Shown here piece by piece: positions 1 through 12,000 of a DNA stretch of 64,000 nt. Both the position numbers and the translations under genes were made by a program. The DNA is taken from assembly GCA_009760885.1 (NCBI GenBank), contig CM019693.1, positions 42,557,433-42,621,432 on the forward strand, in the 5' to 3' direction. This stretch comes from Achatina immaculata (Eukaryota > Mollusca > Gastropoda > Stylommatophora > Achatinidae). The notes beneath the pieces are model-generated. The model had not been told where the DNA came from, made no database searches, and was given only the letters and a program-made list of their open reading frames with translations. Positions within the stretch are counted from its first letter, which is position 1, and the number at the start of each line of letters is the position of its first letter.

Positions 1-62
1 TGCAGGCAGATATTCTCCATGTGTTGAGGACTTGGGTGGACGTTCTCTGTTTTAACCCGCTA
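1..62 (-). CDS. MED15: MED15 last exon, partial at window edge (probable)
   Basis: After CAG at 65-63, one reading frame gives SGLKQRTSTQVLNTWRISAC. The VLNTW...AC pattern matches the C-terminal ALLNTWAQSIHQAC of animal MED15, and the exon enters in phase 2. The window ends before a stop codon. A competing minus-strand stretch at about 150-260 (DLIADILSSVWPQS) has a weaker resemblance. The exon that should join this one to exon 14 was not located between 63 and 3973. Confidence 0.6.
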
Positions 63-3000
63 CTGAAGCGCTGTGCTCAGGTAGTGTATAGCCACAGTGT
101 TTAAATGCTAGAGAGCAGAGGCCTGAGTGATGCACGGCTGGGGAAACTGACACTGGGACAAGGGAAACTGTGGCCTGACCCTGTGGCCAAAGAGGATGAC
201 TGTGGCCAAACACTGGAAAGTATGTCTGCAATCAAGTCTTGGGTGGAAAATCTTGAGTGTTTGGAGTTATCAACATTATCATGTACTTTGTTAATTCTGT
301 GAGCCATTCATTATTGGTAGCATGCTGGAATTAAACATTTTCAATGGTAACTGGTCAACCAGACTCAGCTGATGTGACTCTGAATGTTCATCTGTAGAAA
401 AGGTTGCTCCTGTGTGGTGCTCTTCTATGCAAGCAAAAAGACATACTACATTTTCATCACCACCATTAAGAGTATATACAACCTTGCCTTATAGAAGAAA
501 AAACTCAACCCCACAGTTTTCCTGATGTCTCTGCTATAAATAGACAGAAGGTCCCGGCTTTGATTCTACATTCAGACGGAAAGTTTTTGGACCAACTGGC
601 ACCGGGATCAACCCAACCTAAAAAAAAACAAACGGGTACTTGGGGTTTACCTGGGGACAACAATGGTAGTGAGGATAGGTGCTGGTCTCCCTACCTTAAA
701 ACGCTGTAATGGTCTAGAAATGAGAAGACTCCAACATTTCACACACCTGTAGCATGTAAATGGCAAGGGATATAATTTTTTCCAATTACTTTTGTCTGTG
801 CAGCTCATTACTCATATTTAAATAAAACTTCCATGAATTCCTGGAGCAAATGCTTCAATCACTGCTTTTACTGTGGCATGTTATGTTTTTCTGTATGTTG
901 ATTGGGATGTTTTTATGTCCAACTTGCAGTACTGTTGTTCTTGAACTTTACAGACAGTGCAAACAAATGCATCTGTTTCCCCACACCCCATTTAGTTCCC
1001 AGAGCATGACATGGCATGGCCTATAACTTCTTCTGACCAGATGTAAGAACCACCTGAAGGCCTCAGAAGTCCAAGCTTAGTGACTAAATGGAACTAAAAT
1101 TGTAAGATTTCAGCTGGCAAGTTCCTGATGTGAAAAAGCCACAGAACACACTCAGACTGAGACCACTGATGGACCTGTAATGGTAACAAGTGCCAACTTG
1201 GCAATACTCCAAAAAGAAAATCTATCTCAATGACTTTAGTTATATATACATGTGTACTCCTGACGCTGCGTTCGTCATGGAGTTATTGAAAATATAAAAA
1301 CCCAAGGGCTTCAAGAAGAAGGACGAACATTAAAAAATAATGTAAAAAGAGAACTTTACAACAGAAAGAGCATACAGGAAGAAGAAGTCCTCTGTTCTAT
1401 CAGTTCGGCATGTTTCATTTTGATGTTCCACAGCAAAAGAAGGGAGATAACTAGCAAAACTGTCAACAAAAAGCAGAATAATTATTTATGTTCCTCTTAA
1501 CAAGCTTCTGTACCTGTGATTCACCGCTTTTACAAAAGCCAATAATAGAATAAGCCACAAGTGTTGCCAAATTGTCTTTCATGGCACCCACACTGCAGAA
1601 GTCATATATACACAGAACAATAAACTATGATTAACAGAGCTGATGGCTCTCATGTATTTAAAGAGCTCACTGAAGTATTAGGTCTTTTTTTTTTTAAAAA
1701 TAACTGTTCTCTGATAAAGCTGTCACAGTATACATGTACACTTGATTACAATATGTCCGTGACTGGTGCACTGACCAATGCCTGTCTCTTTTTTCTTATC
1801 TAGCGTTCAAATGCCAGTTTGTGCTTAACGTTCAGTAATGCTTCCAGAATCAGGTTCTAGCTATGATTTCACAGCCCCTGCCTGAGATCTAGACAATGTG
1901 ATCAGTTCTAGCTTTGTCTTGTTTTGACTCTCCTGTTAGCAGATCCACTGATCACTAGGATGGGCATTCTCTGAATCTGGAGGTTCTGCAGAACTTCTTC
2001 CTGTTAGTGGCTGATATGTGGTAAAGATCATGATATCAGTACAGGCTGCTGCATGACTTCTCAGTGTGTGTGTATTTTAACATTTCCCTGTGCACTCCAG
2101 CCATGTCTGACATTCATCCTCTCTGAGGAAACTGGGATATGTCTGATTAGTTGCTGGCTGCAAGCACGTCTTAATCAGATGCAACTCAGGTCTAGTTGGA
2201 CCTTTCCTTACTTTTCCTCCATAGTAACAGTGGATTTCTCCACCTATCTTGTGACAGTAACAAAATAAGAAACACTAAAAATTTACATTTCTTTTGCCAG
2301 TTAGGTCAAATACATGGCACACAGAACCGCTAAGTGGCAAGCTTTCATTTTGGCAGGCCAATGTTGTTTATGTACGCTAAAATAATACAAGCTTTTTTTT
2401 TTTGGCTTTTACTTCTCACTTTCACCAGCAAAAATCTATGCATTAGGACTTTGGATGAACTGTTCTCTTTTCTGGAGCTCCTCTAAGACACCCCATACTT
2501 CAGAAGCAATGGTTCTTCCTCTAGTTACTGTACATGTTTAAACATATGCAGTTTCGCAGGATGTTCTCCAGTGTGAGGGGGCTGTTCATGTATAAGAATC
2601 CCTATTCTAGTCTTCAATTTTCTACACATTACAATTATGCCAAATGTGACAGTTTCTGAGGCACAAGATAATGGCTTGTTCAATTCTGCCTGGTAGATGA
2701 CAGTCATTATGTGGCGATTTGGACTGCTTTGTATGTTTTTCTTCTAATGACAAGCTACTGGGACATTAAGTTACAGTACCCACCAATGTAAAAATGCAGA
2801 CAAAGAATATTATGATGCCATAACAATTGGAGGTTATGAAATACCAGAGATTAGAAATGCTGATCACAACACAAAAAGGAATGAAAAAAACGAATTATGT
2901 CAGTTGGTAAGAATAGTGAAGAACAAAAACCTCTATCTTAATGCAAAGAAAACTAAATTGATGACAACTGACAAAATAAACATGGCAGCTGATATATGTA

Positions 3001-6000
3001 TCAATGAGGAAAAATTGGAAGAAGTGGAGAGTTTTGAATATCTTGGATCCACTACTAACTAATAATGGACATACAATGAGGGAAATTAAAAGGAGGATAT
3101 CTGTCGCTCTTCAGAAAGTAAAACAACTAAAAAGTTGTGGAGAGGAACAGACAGAACTACAAAAATAAGATTTTTAAGGCCATGCATCTTTCCCATCACA
3201 ACATATGCCTGTGAGACCTGGACACTTAACAAAACAGCTGAGAAACACATAAATGCCTTTGAATGTAAATGCTACAGAAGAGTTCTTCAAATATCATGGA
3301 CACAAAAAAGAACAAATAAACCCATACTACAAGACCTTAATATTGAAGAAGGCTGGCTAGTAAAGAGGATTAAAGAGAGAAAACTGAAATATTTTGGACA
3401 CATTAAACGTCATGATAATCTAGAGAAGACCGTCTTGGAAGGGTACATAATGGGAAAAAGAAAGAGAGGAAGACCAAGGTGAAGATGGCTTCAAGACATC
3501 GTTAATGATCTGCAAATGGATGCATCAGCAGCAGGTCATCTTGCTCACGACCGAGAGGCCTACAGGAGAGCTGTTAGGGAGGCAAAGTTCCACAAGGGAC
3601 ATGTAAATAAATGAATGACCCACCAATCATCTGTCTAGAACTCCACAACAGTCTAAGTACATAGAAAGGCTGAGGTAAAGATGGTCACACATAATAAATG
3701 AACCATTCTCTTGAATCATGAGAAATTCTTTGCCCAGAACCTTCCAGAGACCTAGAGTAAACAAAACTGCAGAAAAATGTTGCAGTCACAGAGAAGAAAG
3801 AAAGACAAGAGAAAATATTAAAGAAGATAATTTAGGACTGAACTGTGCTCCTCAAAGGGATTATCAGCAGAAGATAATGATGAATGTGTGCGATTAGCCT
3901 CACCATCACAATGATGTCTCAGGTCATTTGAGAATCATACAACAGAAGAAACTTAAGCCAAACACACACTTACCTAATTTGCACACCAGATGGTAAGCCT
4001 CTGACCTTGAATGATGCCTAGGATCCACAGATACAATGAACCTGCAGCCTAGTCTGGCAATCTCTCCCTGGATCAGGTCTGGGAGTTCATCTTGGGCTTC
4101 CTTTGCCTCCTCCACCTTCCTCTTCTTGCTGGGAGGGGGGCTTGAAGCTCTGAGGATATCAATGTCACTTTTTATAGACTAACCTAACGACGATGTGCCC
4201 ACAGCCAGTTACCTTCAGCAACCAGTACTCTCTCAAGGTTTTATATAACCAACAGAGTAGTGGAGTTTAGCGTTTTCACATTTCAAGGGCTGAGTCTCTG
4301 CTGGTGATATGATCACCTCTTTCAGGAACCCATTAATTGTAATACACTGGCAACCAGTCTAAAATCCACTCTCTATGCATGAGAACAAACTCTCTAGTTG
4401 CTGTGCTACATGAATTTACTAACAATAGCTTTGATAACTTATAAAACCACTATAAATGAAATGGAAAAAGAAAACAACAAAAACCATCCAAACAGCAGCT
4501 CCTAAGGGATGTCAGTACAACGAACTGTAACAGTTGTAAGAAAAGCATTTTTGGAGAATTACTACAAGAACTTTTGGGCACTTAAGGTCTTTAGTTGTAG
4601 ATAAATCTCTTTAGCTGCTTGTAGATTGATTGATTCCTGGGTCTATGAATGATTTCAGTTGTTGTAATACTTAAATCTTCTTTTAAATCATAAACATGGG
4701 CCTTCTGCAGTCAAAGATCTTGAAAGAAGGATAGTCAGAATAGAGCATAAATTACAGTAGTTTGCTTGAGCTTTTTTAAGGGCAGACCCATAAATGAAGG
4801 TTTCCTGGCATTCTCCATGGACAAAATGATGTGCTCTAACTGAAACAATGTGGCAGTCTGTTTCTAGGTGCACTGTTAAACATTTTCGCCAGTTTGAGCT
4901 CTGATCACTGTTCCGTCAATCTAGCACTGTCTTTGCTACAAATCACATAAATGAGAACACCGTGCGTTTACATGCTAGATCAGCGACTGTCATGAAAGGT
5001 ACACCGGTGTATGACAAAAATTTGGGGAAAACTCTAAAATAAGTGGTTATACTCAGTTTTAAATGATAATATCTCCCATAAAAAAAAAACAACAACAAAA
5101 AATGGATGATATACCATAGAGAATATGGATTGAAGAAAGGCTGACAGCTACAGTGTTAGTAACATCGGTCATTAACATAGATAAAGGTTGATAGCTGCAG
5201 TGTTAGGCACTCAGTCATTAACACAGACAAAGGTTGATAGCTGCAGTGTTAGTAACATCGGTCATTAACATAGACAAAGGTTGATAGCTGCAGTGTTAGG
5301 CACATCGGTCAATAACATAGACAAAGGCTGACAGCTGCAGTGTTAGGCACACCGGTCAATAACACAAACGAAGGTAGACAACTGCAGTATTAGACACATT
5401 GGTCATTAACACAGACAAACTTACTTAATGGGTGGCCCCATGTAAGCTTCAAGTGCTGGGCCAAATGTGCGGTACAATGAGTGGTTCAGAGACGGTGCTG
5501 CTGAAAAGTGTGCAACAGCATCAAGCAGTGGCTGACACATGTGACCATGAGTACTGGAACTGGGTGTGCCAATTGTCTGAGCAAAGAAACAAAGAAAACA
5601 TTATAATGTTAACATTAATTTAACATTCCTCCAATTTTAACTGATCCCGGAAAATTCATACTGAATTTTTTTTTTAAAACTTAATATGGAAAAAAAAACC
5701 CTGAAAATTCTAGAATGTGCCGAAAATGTCAACATTTAAAAACAAAACACATAACTTAAACCTTCTCATCTTGTGTTTCTATTTATCTTTCAGTCACAGA
5801 TATCACATACTCATATATGTGGGGCATTCAGAAAGTATTGCACCACACTGTTTTTTTTTCAGGAGCTGTTTATTAAAAAAGCATGAAATTTATACACAAC
5901 ATATATGGATATGTCATGTAAACATCGGTATTTTTCAACATAATCCCTATCAACTTGTACACCTTTACGCCAGCGTGTAAACAAGTGCATATTCCTAGCC

Positions 6001-9000
6001 CATACCAGATTTTCTCTTGATTATGTAGTAATTTCTTCGCTGCATGAATCACTCCTTCTCTGCGAAAACGTTGTTTAAGTTTTTTTCAATGTCTTAATGT
6101 AAGCTTGCAAATTAATTGTCTCTCCTCCTTGTCATAACATCCACAAGAACCACACCTTCAATGTCCCAAAAGACAGCGATCACGACCTTTCCAGCTGAAG
6201 CAGTTGTCATGAATTTCTTTCTTCGTGGTGATTGTGGATGATGCCGCTCCACTGACTGTCTTTTTGTCCCAGGTTCAAAATGAGGTGCCCAGATTTCATC
6301 ACCTGTTACGATCTTAGCCAAAAAGTTCTCTCCCTCAGCATTGAAACACTCCAACAATTCAGAAGAAATTGCTTTCCTTTGCAATCGATGGCCATATGTG
6401 AGATTTCGAGGAACCCGTCTTGCACAAACCTTAGAAAATCCAAGAGCTTTTATAACAGCATTTGCACTACCATTTCTGACTGACAGCTTTAAGGCCAAAT
6501 GTTGAGTAGTGATACGCCTATCAGTAAGAATAATGCCCTCAGTGCATTTCACCATTTCTGCCTTGGTGGCTGTGGCAGGACATCCAAATTGTGGCCATCA
6601 TGCAACTCCTTATCTCCACTTATTGATTCTTTGATTCTCTGAACCCAGTGACTGACATGTACTCCTGGCGACTGCAAAACTTCCATACACATCACATAGA
6701 TGCTTGTGAATGTTCACAACAGTTTCCTTCTCTGCAACGTGAAATTCTATCACAATTTGCTGCTTATGCTGCAAGCTGCGAACACGCTCCATTTCAACGG
6801 TTAGGGTAGCCATATTCTTTGGCTGGTTGTGGTGCAATTTGGTTCACACAATCAGCACATGCCATATTTAAAGTGTGCAAAATGTCATGCTTCTATCATC
6901 ATTATTAGCTGAAAAAACAATATGGTGCATTACTTTCTGAACACCCCTCATATATTTGTGCTTTCTTTCAATCACAGATACCACATACTTATATATATTT
7001 GTGCTTTCTTTCAATCTCAGATACCACATACTTATATATATTTGTGCTTTCTTTCAATCACAGATACCACATACTTATATATATTTGTGCTTTCTTTCAA
7101 TCACAGATACCACATACTTATATATATTTGTGCTTTCTTTCAATCTCAGATACCACATACTTATATATATTTGTGCTTTCTTTCAATCTCAGATACCACA
7201 TACTTATATATATTTGTGCTTTCTTTCAATCACAGATACCACATACTTATATATATTTGTGCTTTCTTTCAATCTCAGATACCACATACTCATATATATT
7301 TGTACTTTCTTCTTGGACTCTTTCAAGTCCTGATGATTTACAATAGCTACAATGTTTAAAATTTTAAAAAATACAAATGCATGAAAACAGTGGTCATAAA
7401 GTTTGAAAAAAATGTTTGCAAACTATGAAAATGTTTTCTTTTTTTGCTTGTCCTCCTGAAAAGGGTAATGATAGTGCAAGTTCTTACACTCTTTTGCAGG
7501 TAAAATCAAAACTATATGTACGAGACTCTACTTGTCTTCACTCTTAAAAAATTTTTTTAAAAAAAACCTCACTGTTCTTTGTTTAAAAATCTCTTGCTTG
7601 GTTTCCTTCCTTAAAGTTTAAATGGTGTGCAAGCTGAATTCTGAAGAACTAGATGTTCTATACTGTTACATACACACCATCATCTACATACTGCTGAGAA
7701 ACATTTTATGTGCATATATGGGGCTGGAGTCTCAACATCAGTTTTCCACCAATAAACTGACAATTATGCTCATATTAAATGCAGTTTTTCTGTCTTTCAA
7801 AGGCTCAAAATTTAGCCTCACTATCCATGAGATCAGTAGAGATCAAGACAACACTAAGTAGAATAAGAACTCAGCATCTAACCTTTCTAACCAGGAGACC
7901 AGTAGAGATCATGACAACACTAAGTAAAACAAGGCCTCATAACAACAACAACAAAAATCATCAGAGCCATTATGGAACACACAGACTAGAAACACATTGC
8001 TCACTAAACAGATATCAAATGCTTTGAGCTACCCCGTCAAAGTCAGCATAACTGATAAATGAAACAAATGAAAGATGAACTCACCATTTTCATAAGCACT
8101 TGTTCACATTTCTCCAAAACCACCATTGGAACCCTGAATGTGATGATAATTTTTCTGTATGACTTAACTGTGATTACGGATACAAGTCACTAGTGTATGA
8201 AAACAGATCATCATGTATCCTTAAAAATATCATAAAAAAAGTTGCTTGTTGGGATGTGAAGATTTTCCTGGCAAATCTGATACAACACCCACCCATACTG
8301 TGATTTTCTAAATTTATTTATAGGACTGAGATCCACCTCTCTCTCTCGTGTGTGTGTGCGTTTTTTTGTGTGTGTTTAATGGCAGTGTGGTGTTTGTGTG
8401 ATAATGTATGTCTGTGTGATAATGTATGCATGTACAGTGTAAACCGTTTCCTTCCAGCAGCCATTCTTAAGGCTACCATGAAGAGTTAGCTGTTGTGAGC
8501 ACAAGTCAATATACATCCACATTTTTTTTTCTTTTGATAGCACTAATCACTAAGTGGTATGCTTTTGTATTCTCACATAGAAAATTCCAAGATTATTACA
8601 ACTCTTTTTTTTTTTTTGAGAAACCTGACATATTCAATAAGAAAAAATAATATTACCATTTCTTCCTCCATCATTTTGTTTACAAGTTACAGCCTGTATT
8701 TCACAAAAGGTGGTAGACAATGTGCAGAGTTCATCTCAAAGATGACGGCAGCCACTTAGAACAACACATACAGGTGTAACAGCACTATGAGATGGTGAGT
8801 CAATGTGACCCCATTTAAACCGAAACAAAGATGGTCCTATTACAGGGATGTCCTAGGTATCAGGACCAGAAATCCTAGAGAAGATAAAATGATTCTCTAT
8901 TTGTCTGTGGCACTTCTACAGCCAGGTTGTCAGCCCGTCTCACAGGATGGCATTCAAGATGCTCCTCAGAAGTGGAGATTCTATAGAGAAGTCAGCCTTT

Positions 9001-12000
9001 TTCGCATCCATTTCAAGAATTCAAGCAGGCCACATTCTACTCAGTTACAATCATGGGCTGACCTACAGCCATGTTTGAAAGCAAAGAGTTCAGCTGTAAA
9101 CTGATTTAACTGTGTGTTGGTCATTATATAGGGAAGTCAGACACTAAGCACAGTTCATTACTACAATATGTTTTAAGATGAACAGGCATGTTTACCATAC
9201 TTTAATATACTAACAGAATGCAAGTCAGCACAGTAACTGTATTGAAATTAATCAGAAAATATGAATCACAACACATTAAATAATCACACTGTAATAACTT
9301 TCAACTGCACATAAATATTTACAATCAGGTACAACACCCACCCATACTGTGATTTTCTAAATTTATTTATAGGACTGAGATCCACCTCTCTCTCTCTCTC
9401 TCTCTCGTGTGTGTGTGTGTGTGAGTGCGTTTTTTTTTAATGTTTAATGGCAGTGTGGTGTTTGTGTGATAATGTATGTCTGTGTGATAATGTATGCATG
9501 TACAGTGTAAACCGTTTCCTTCCAGCAGCCATTCTTAAGGCTACCATGAAGAGTTAGCTGTTGTGAGCACAAGTCAATATACATCCACATTTTTTTTTTC
9601 TTTTGATAGCACTAATCACTAAGTGGTATGCTTTTGTATTCTCACATAGAAAATTCCAAGATTATTACAACTCTTTTTTTTTGTTGAGAAACCTGACATA
9701 TTCAATAAGAAAAAATAATATTACCATTTCTTCCTCCATCATTTTGTTTACAAGTTACAGCCTGTATTTCACAAAAGGTGGTAGACAATGTGAAGAGTTC
9801 ATCTCAAAGATGACGGCAGCCACTTAGAACAACACATACAGGTGTAACAGCACTATGAGATGGTGAGTCAATGTGACCCCATTTAAACCGAAACAAAGAT
9901 GGTCCTATTACAGGGATGTCCTAGGTATCAGGACCAGAAATCCTAGAGAAGATAAAATGATTCTCTATTTGTCTGTGGCACTTCTACAGCCAGGTTGTCA
10001 GCCCGTCTCACAGGATGGCATTCAAGATGCTCCTCAGAAGTGGAGATTCTATAGAGAAGTCAGCCTTTTTCGCATCCATTTCAAGAATTCAAGCAGGCCA
10101 CATTCTACTCAGTTACAATCATGGGCTGACCTACAGCCATGTTTGAAAGCAAAGAGTTCAGCTGTAAACTGATTTAACTGTGTGTTGGTCATTATATAGG
10201 GAAGTCAGACACTAAGCACAGTTCATTACTACAATATGTTTTAAGATGAACAGGCATGTTTACCATACTTTAATATACTAACAGAATGCAAGTCAGCACA
10301 GTAACTGTATTGAAATTAATCAGAAAATATGAATCACAACACATTAAATAATCACACTGTAATAACTTTCAACTGCACATAAATATTTACAATCAGGTAC
10401 ACCCCCATATTATTTCCTGTACTCATCAAATGATGAAACAGTGTGCTAGCTCATCACGTCTCTTGTCTTGTAGTGAAATGTAAACAGGGAATGTTTGTAA
10501 ATTAATCACAAAAACCACGCTTCTATGGGACCTCGGCCCTAAGTACGAAAGACCATAATTTGGTCAGTAATAAGTCAGTGCAAGACTGTATATACCTAGG
10601 CTTCACATACCTCACAACATTGATGTACTTAAATTTGCAGTTTCTGGGAGATGCTACAAGAATAAAATGTCTCTGAACTCATTTACCTCCTTTATGTTCA
10701 AATATTTATATATACACACACAGGCATGAATGTGTGGACAAACTAATGAGAAGGGGGAGAAAGGACAGAAGCTCAGACAACCGCTGGTAATATATTCAAC
10801 ATTATCATAAACACTAGAACATACAAGATACCTCTTCTTAGGATTGGACAAAATATCCAAAAGGCTCTTCATCTTCTTGTGACTTTTCTTGCTCTCTGGA
10901 ACACAGAAAAAGTGTTCAAACAGACTGATGTGTCTCTGCCAGAACCTGGACAGAAAAACTACACAACTTTACAAATGTCTGCTTAGCACAAAAAAACCCC
11001 AATAAAACCAAAGGTTAGTAGATTTCTTCCTCAAGCTGTTGATCACTTGACCACATTTAGGTAGGTTTCAGAAAGGTTAGTAGATTTCTTCCTCAAGATG
11101 CTGACCACTTGACCACATTTAGATAGGTTTCAGAAATGTTAGTAGATTTCTTCCTCAAGAAGTTGACCACTTGACCACATTTAGGTAGGTTTCAGAAAGG
11201 TTAGTAGATTTCTTCCTCAAGATGTTGACCACTTGACCACATTTAGGTAGATTTCAGAAAGGTTAGTAGATTTCTTCCTCAAGCTGTTGACCACTTGACC
11301 ACGTTTAGGTAGGTTTCAGAAAGGTTAATAGATTTCTTCTTCAAGCTGTTGGTTCAGCAAATGACTCCCACTTAAAGCAATCAACCCAGCTGTACATGGC
11401 TTCCCCCACAGCTGTAGAAGGAAAGACAACCAGTCAAGGTACTGATCATGTCAATGTCTAACATACTGACAGATCAAAATATGTGTTCTTACTGCTGAAG
11501 ACTGGGCCATGCTCCACATTTCAGTCTGTGTCTGTCTTGTAATGTACAAAAATGCTACAATAATGACTAAACAAGAAATAAGAATATATTCTTCATCTGA
11601 TCAGAAAAATTACAAAACTGACATAGCCCAGTATATTTATGGATATAAAGAAAGATACATAATCCAAGTAACTACAACATCAGTCTATATCTGGGTGGAG
11701 AATGACATGGGGATAATGATAACAATGTCTATACAATTACTACTGAAAAAACTTTAAGTGATCTTGCTGAAAGAAATTACAGACAATATGTTATGGCTGG
11801 ATCCAGAAATTGAGAAAATGATATGACCATGGCTAGCTTTGGGTAAAAAACCGATACAAATCAGTTTCAATCTTCTGTACAGACAACCAACATTACTCAC
11901 AAACATTTCTAATCTTGTGTACAGACAACCAACATTACTCACAGACATTTCTAATCTTCCGTACAGACAATCAACATTACACACAAACATTTCTAATCTT

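Larger units (their letters stand above)
63..3973 (-). other. Region between MED15 exon 14 and last exon; one exon unlocated
   Basis: Phase requires at least one exon here (phase 1 in, phase 2 out) to encode the conserved VPP-L-L-VP--YP region. I did not find it by eye. The region holds a SINE-like piece (525-760), the LINE at 2788-3617 and otherwise unremarkable AT-rich intron. Confidence 0.5.

Noticed and set aside
101..307. Minus-strand frame with DLIADILSSVWPQS, resembling the MED15 C-terminus
   Set aside because: Resemblance is weak and no clear acceptor is placed; the stretch at 62..1 with VLNTW fits better. Kept only as a competing possibility.
1366..1584. Minus-strand stretch MKDNLATLVAYSIIGFCKSG after TTCTGCAG
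   Set aside because: Only about 42 codons before a stop and no family match; phase does not fit as the missing MED15 exon.
6922..7359. Three overlapping open frames with YHILIYICAFF-type repeats
   Set aside because: Generated by the 43-bp array read in its three frames; no gene evidence.
8805..10172. Identical 99-codon frames at 8805-9104 and 9873-10172
   Set aside because: Identity is due to the 1.05-kb duplication, not to coding constraint; no recognisable domain or splice support.
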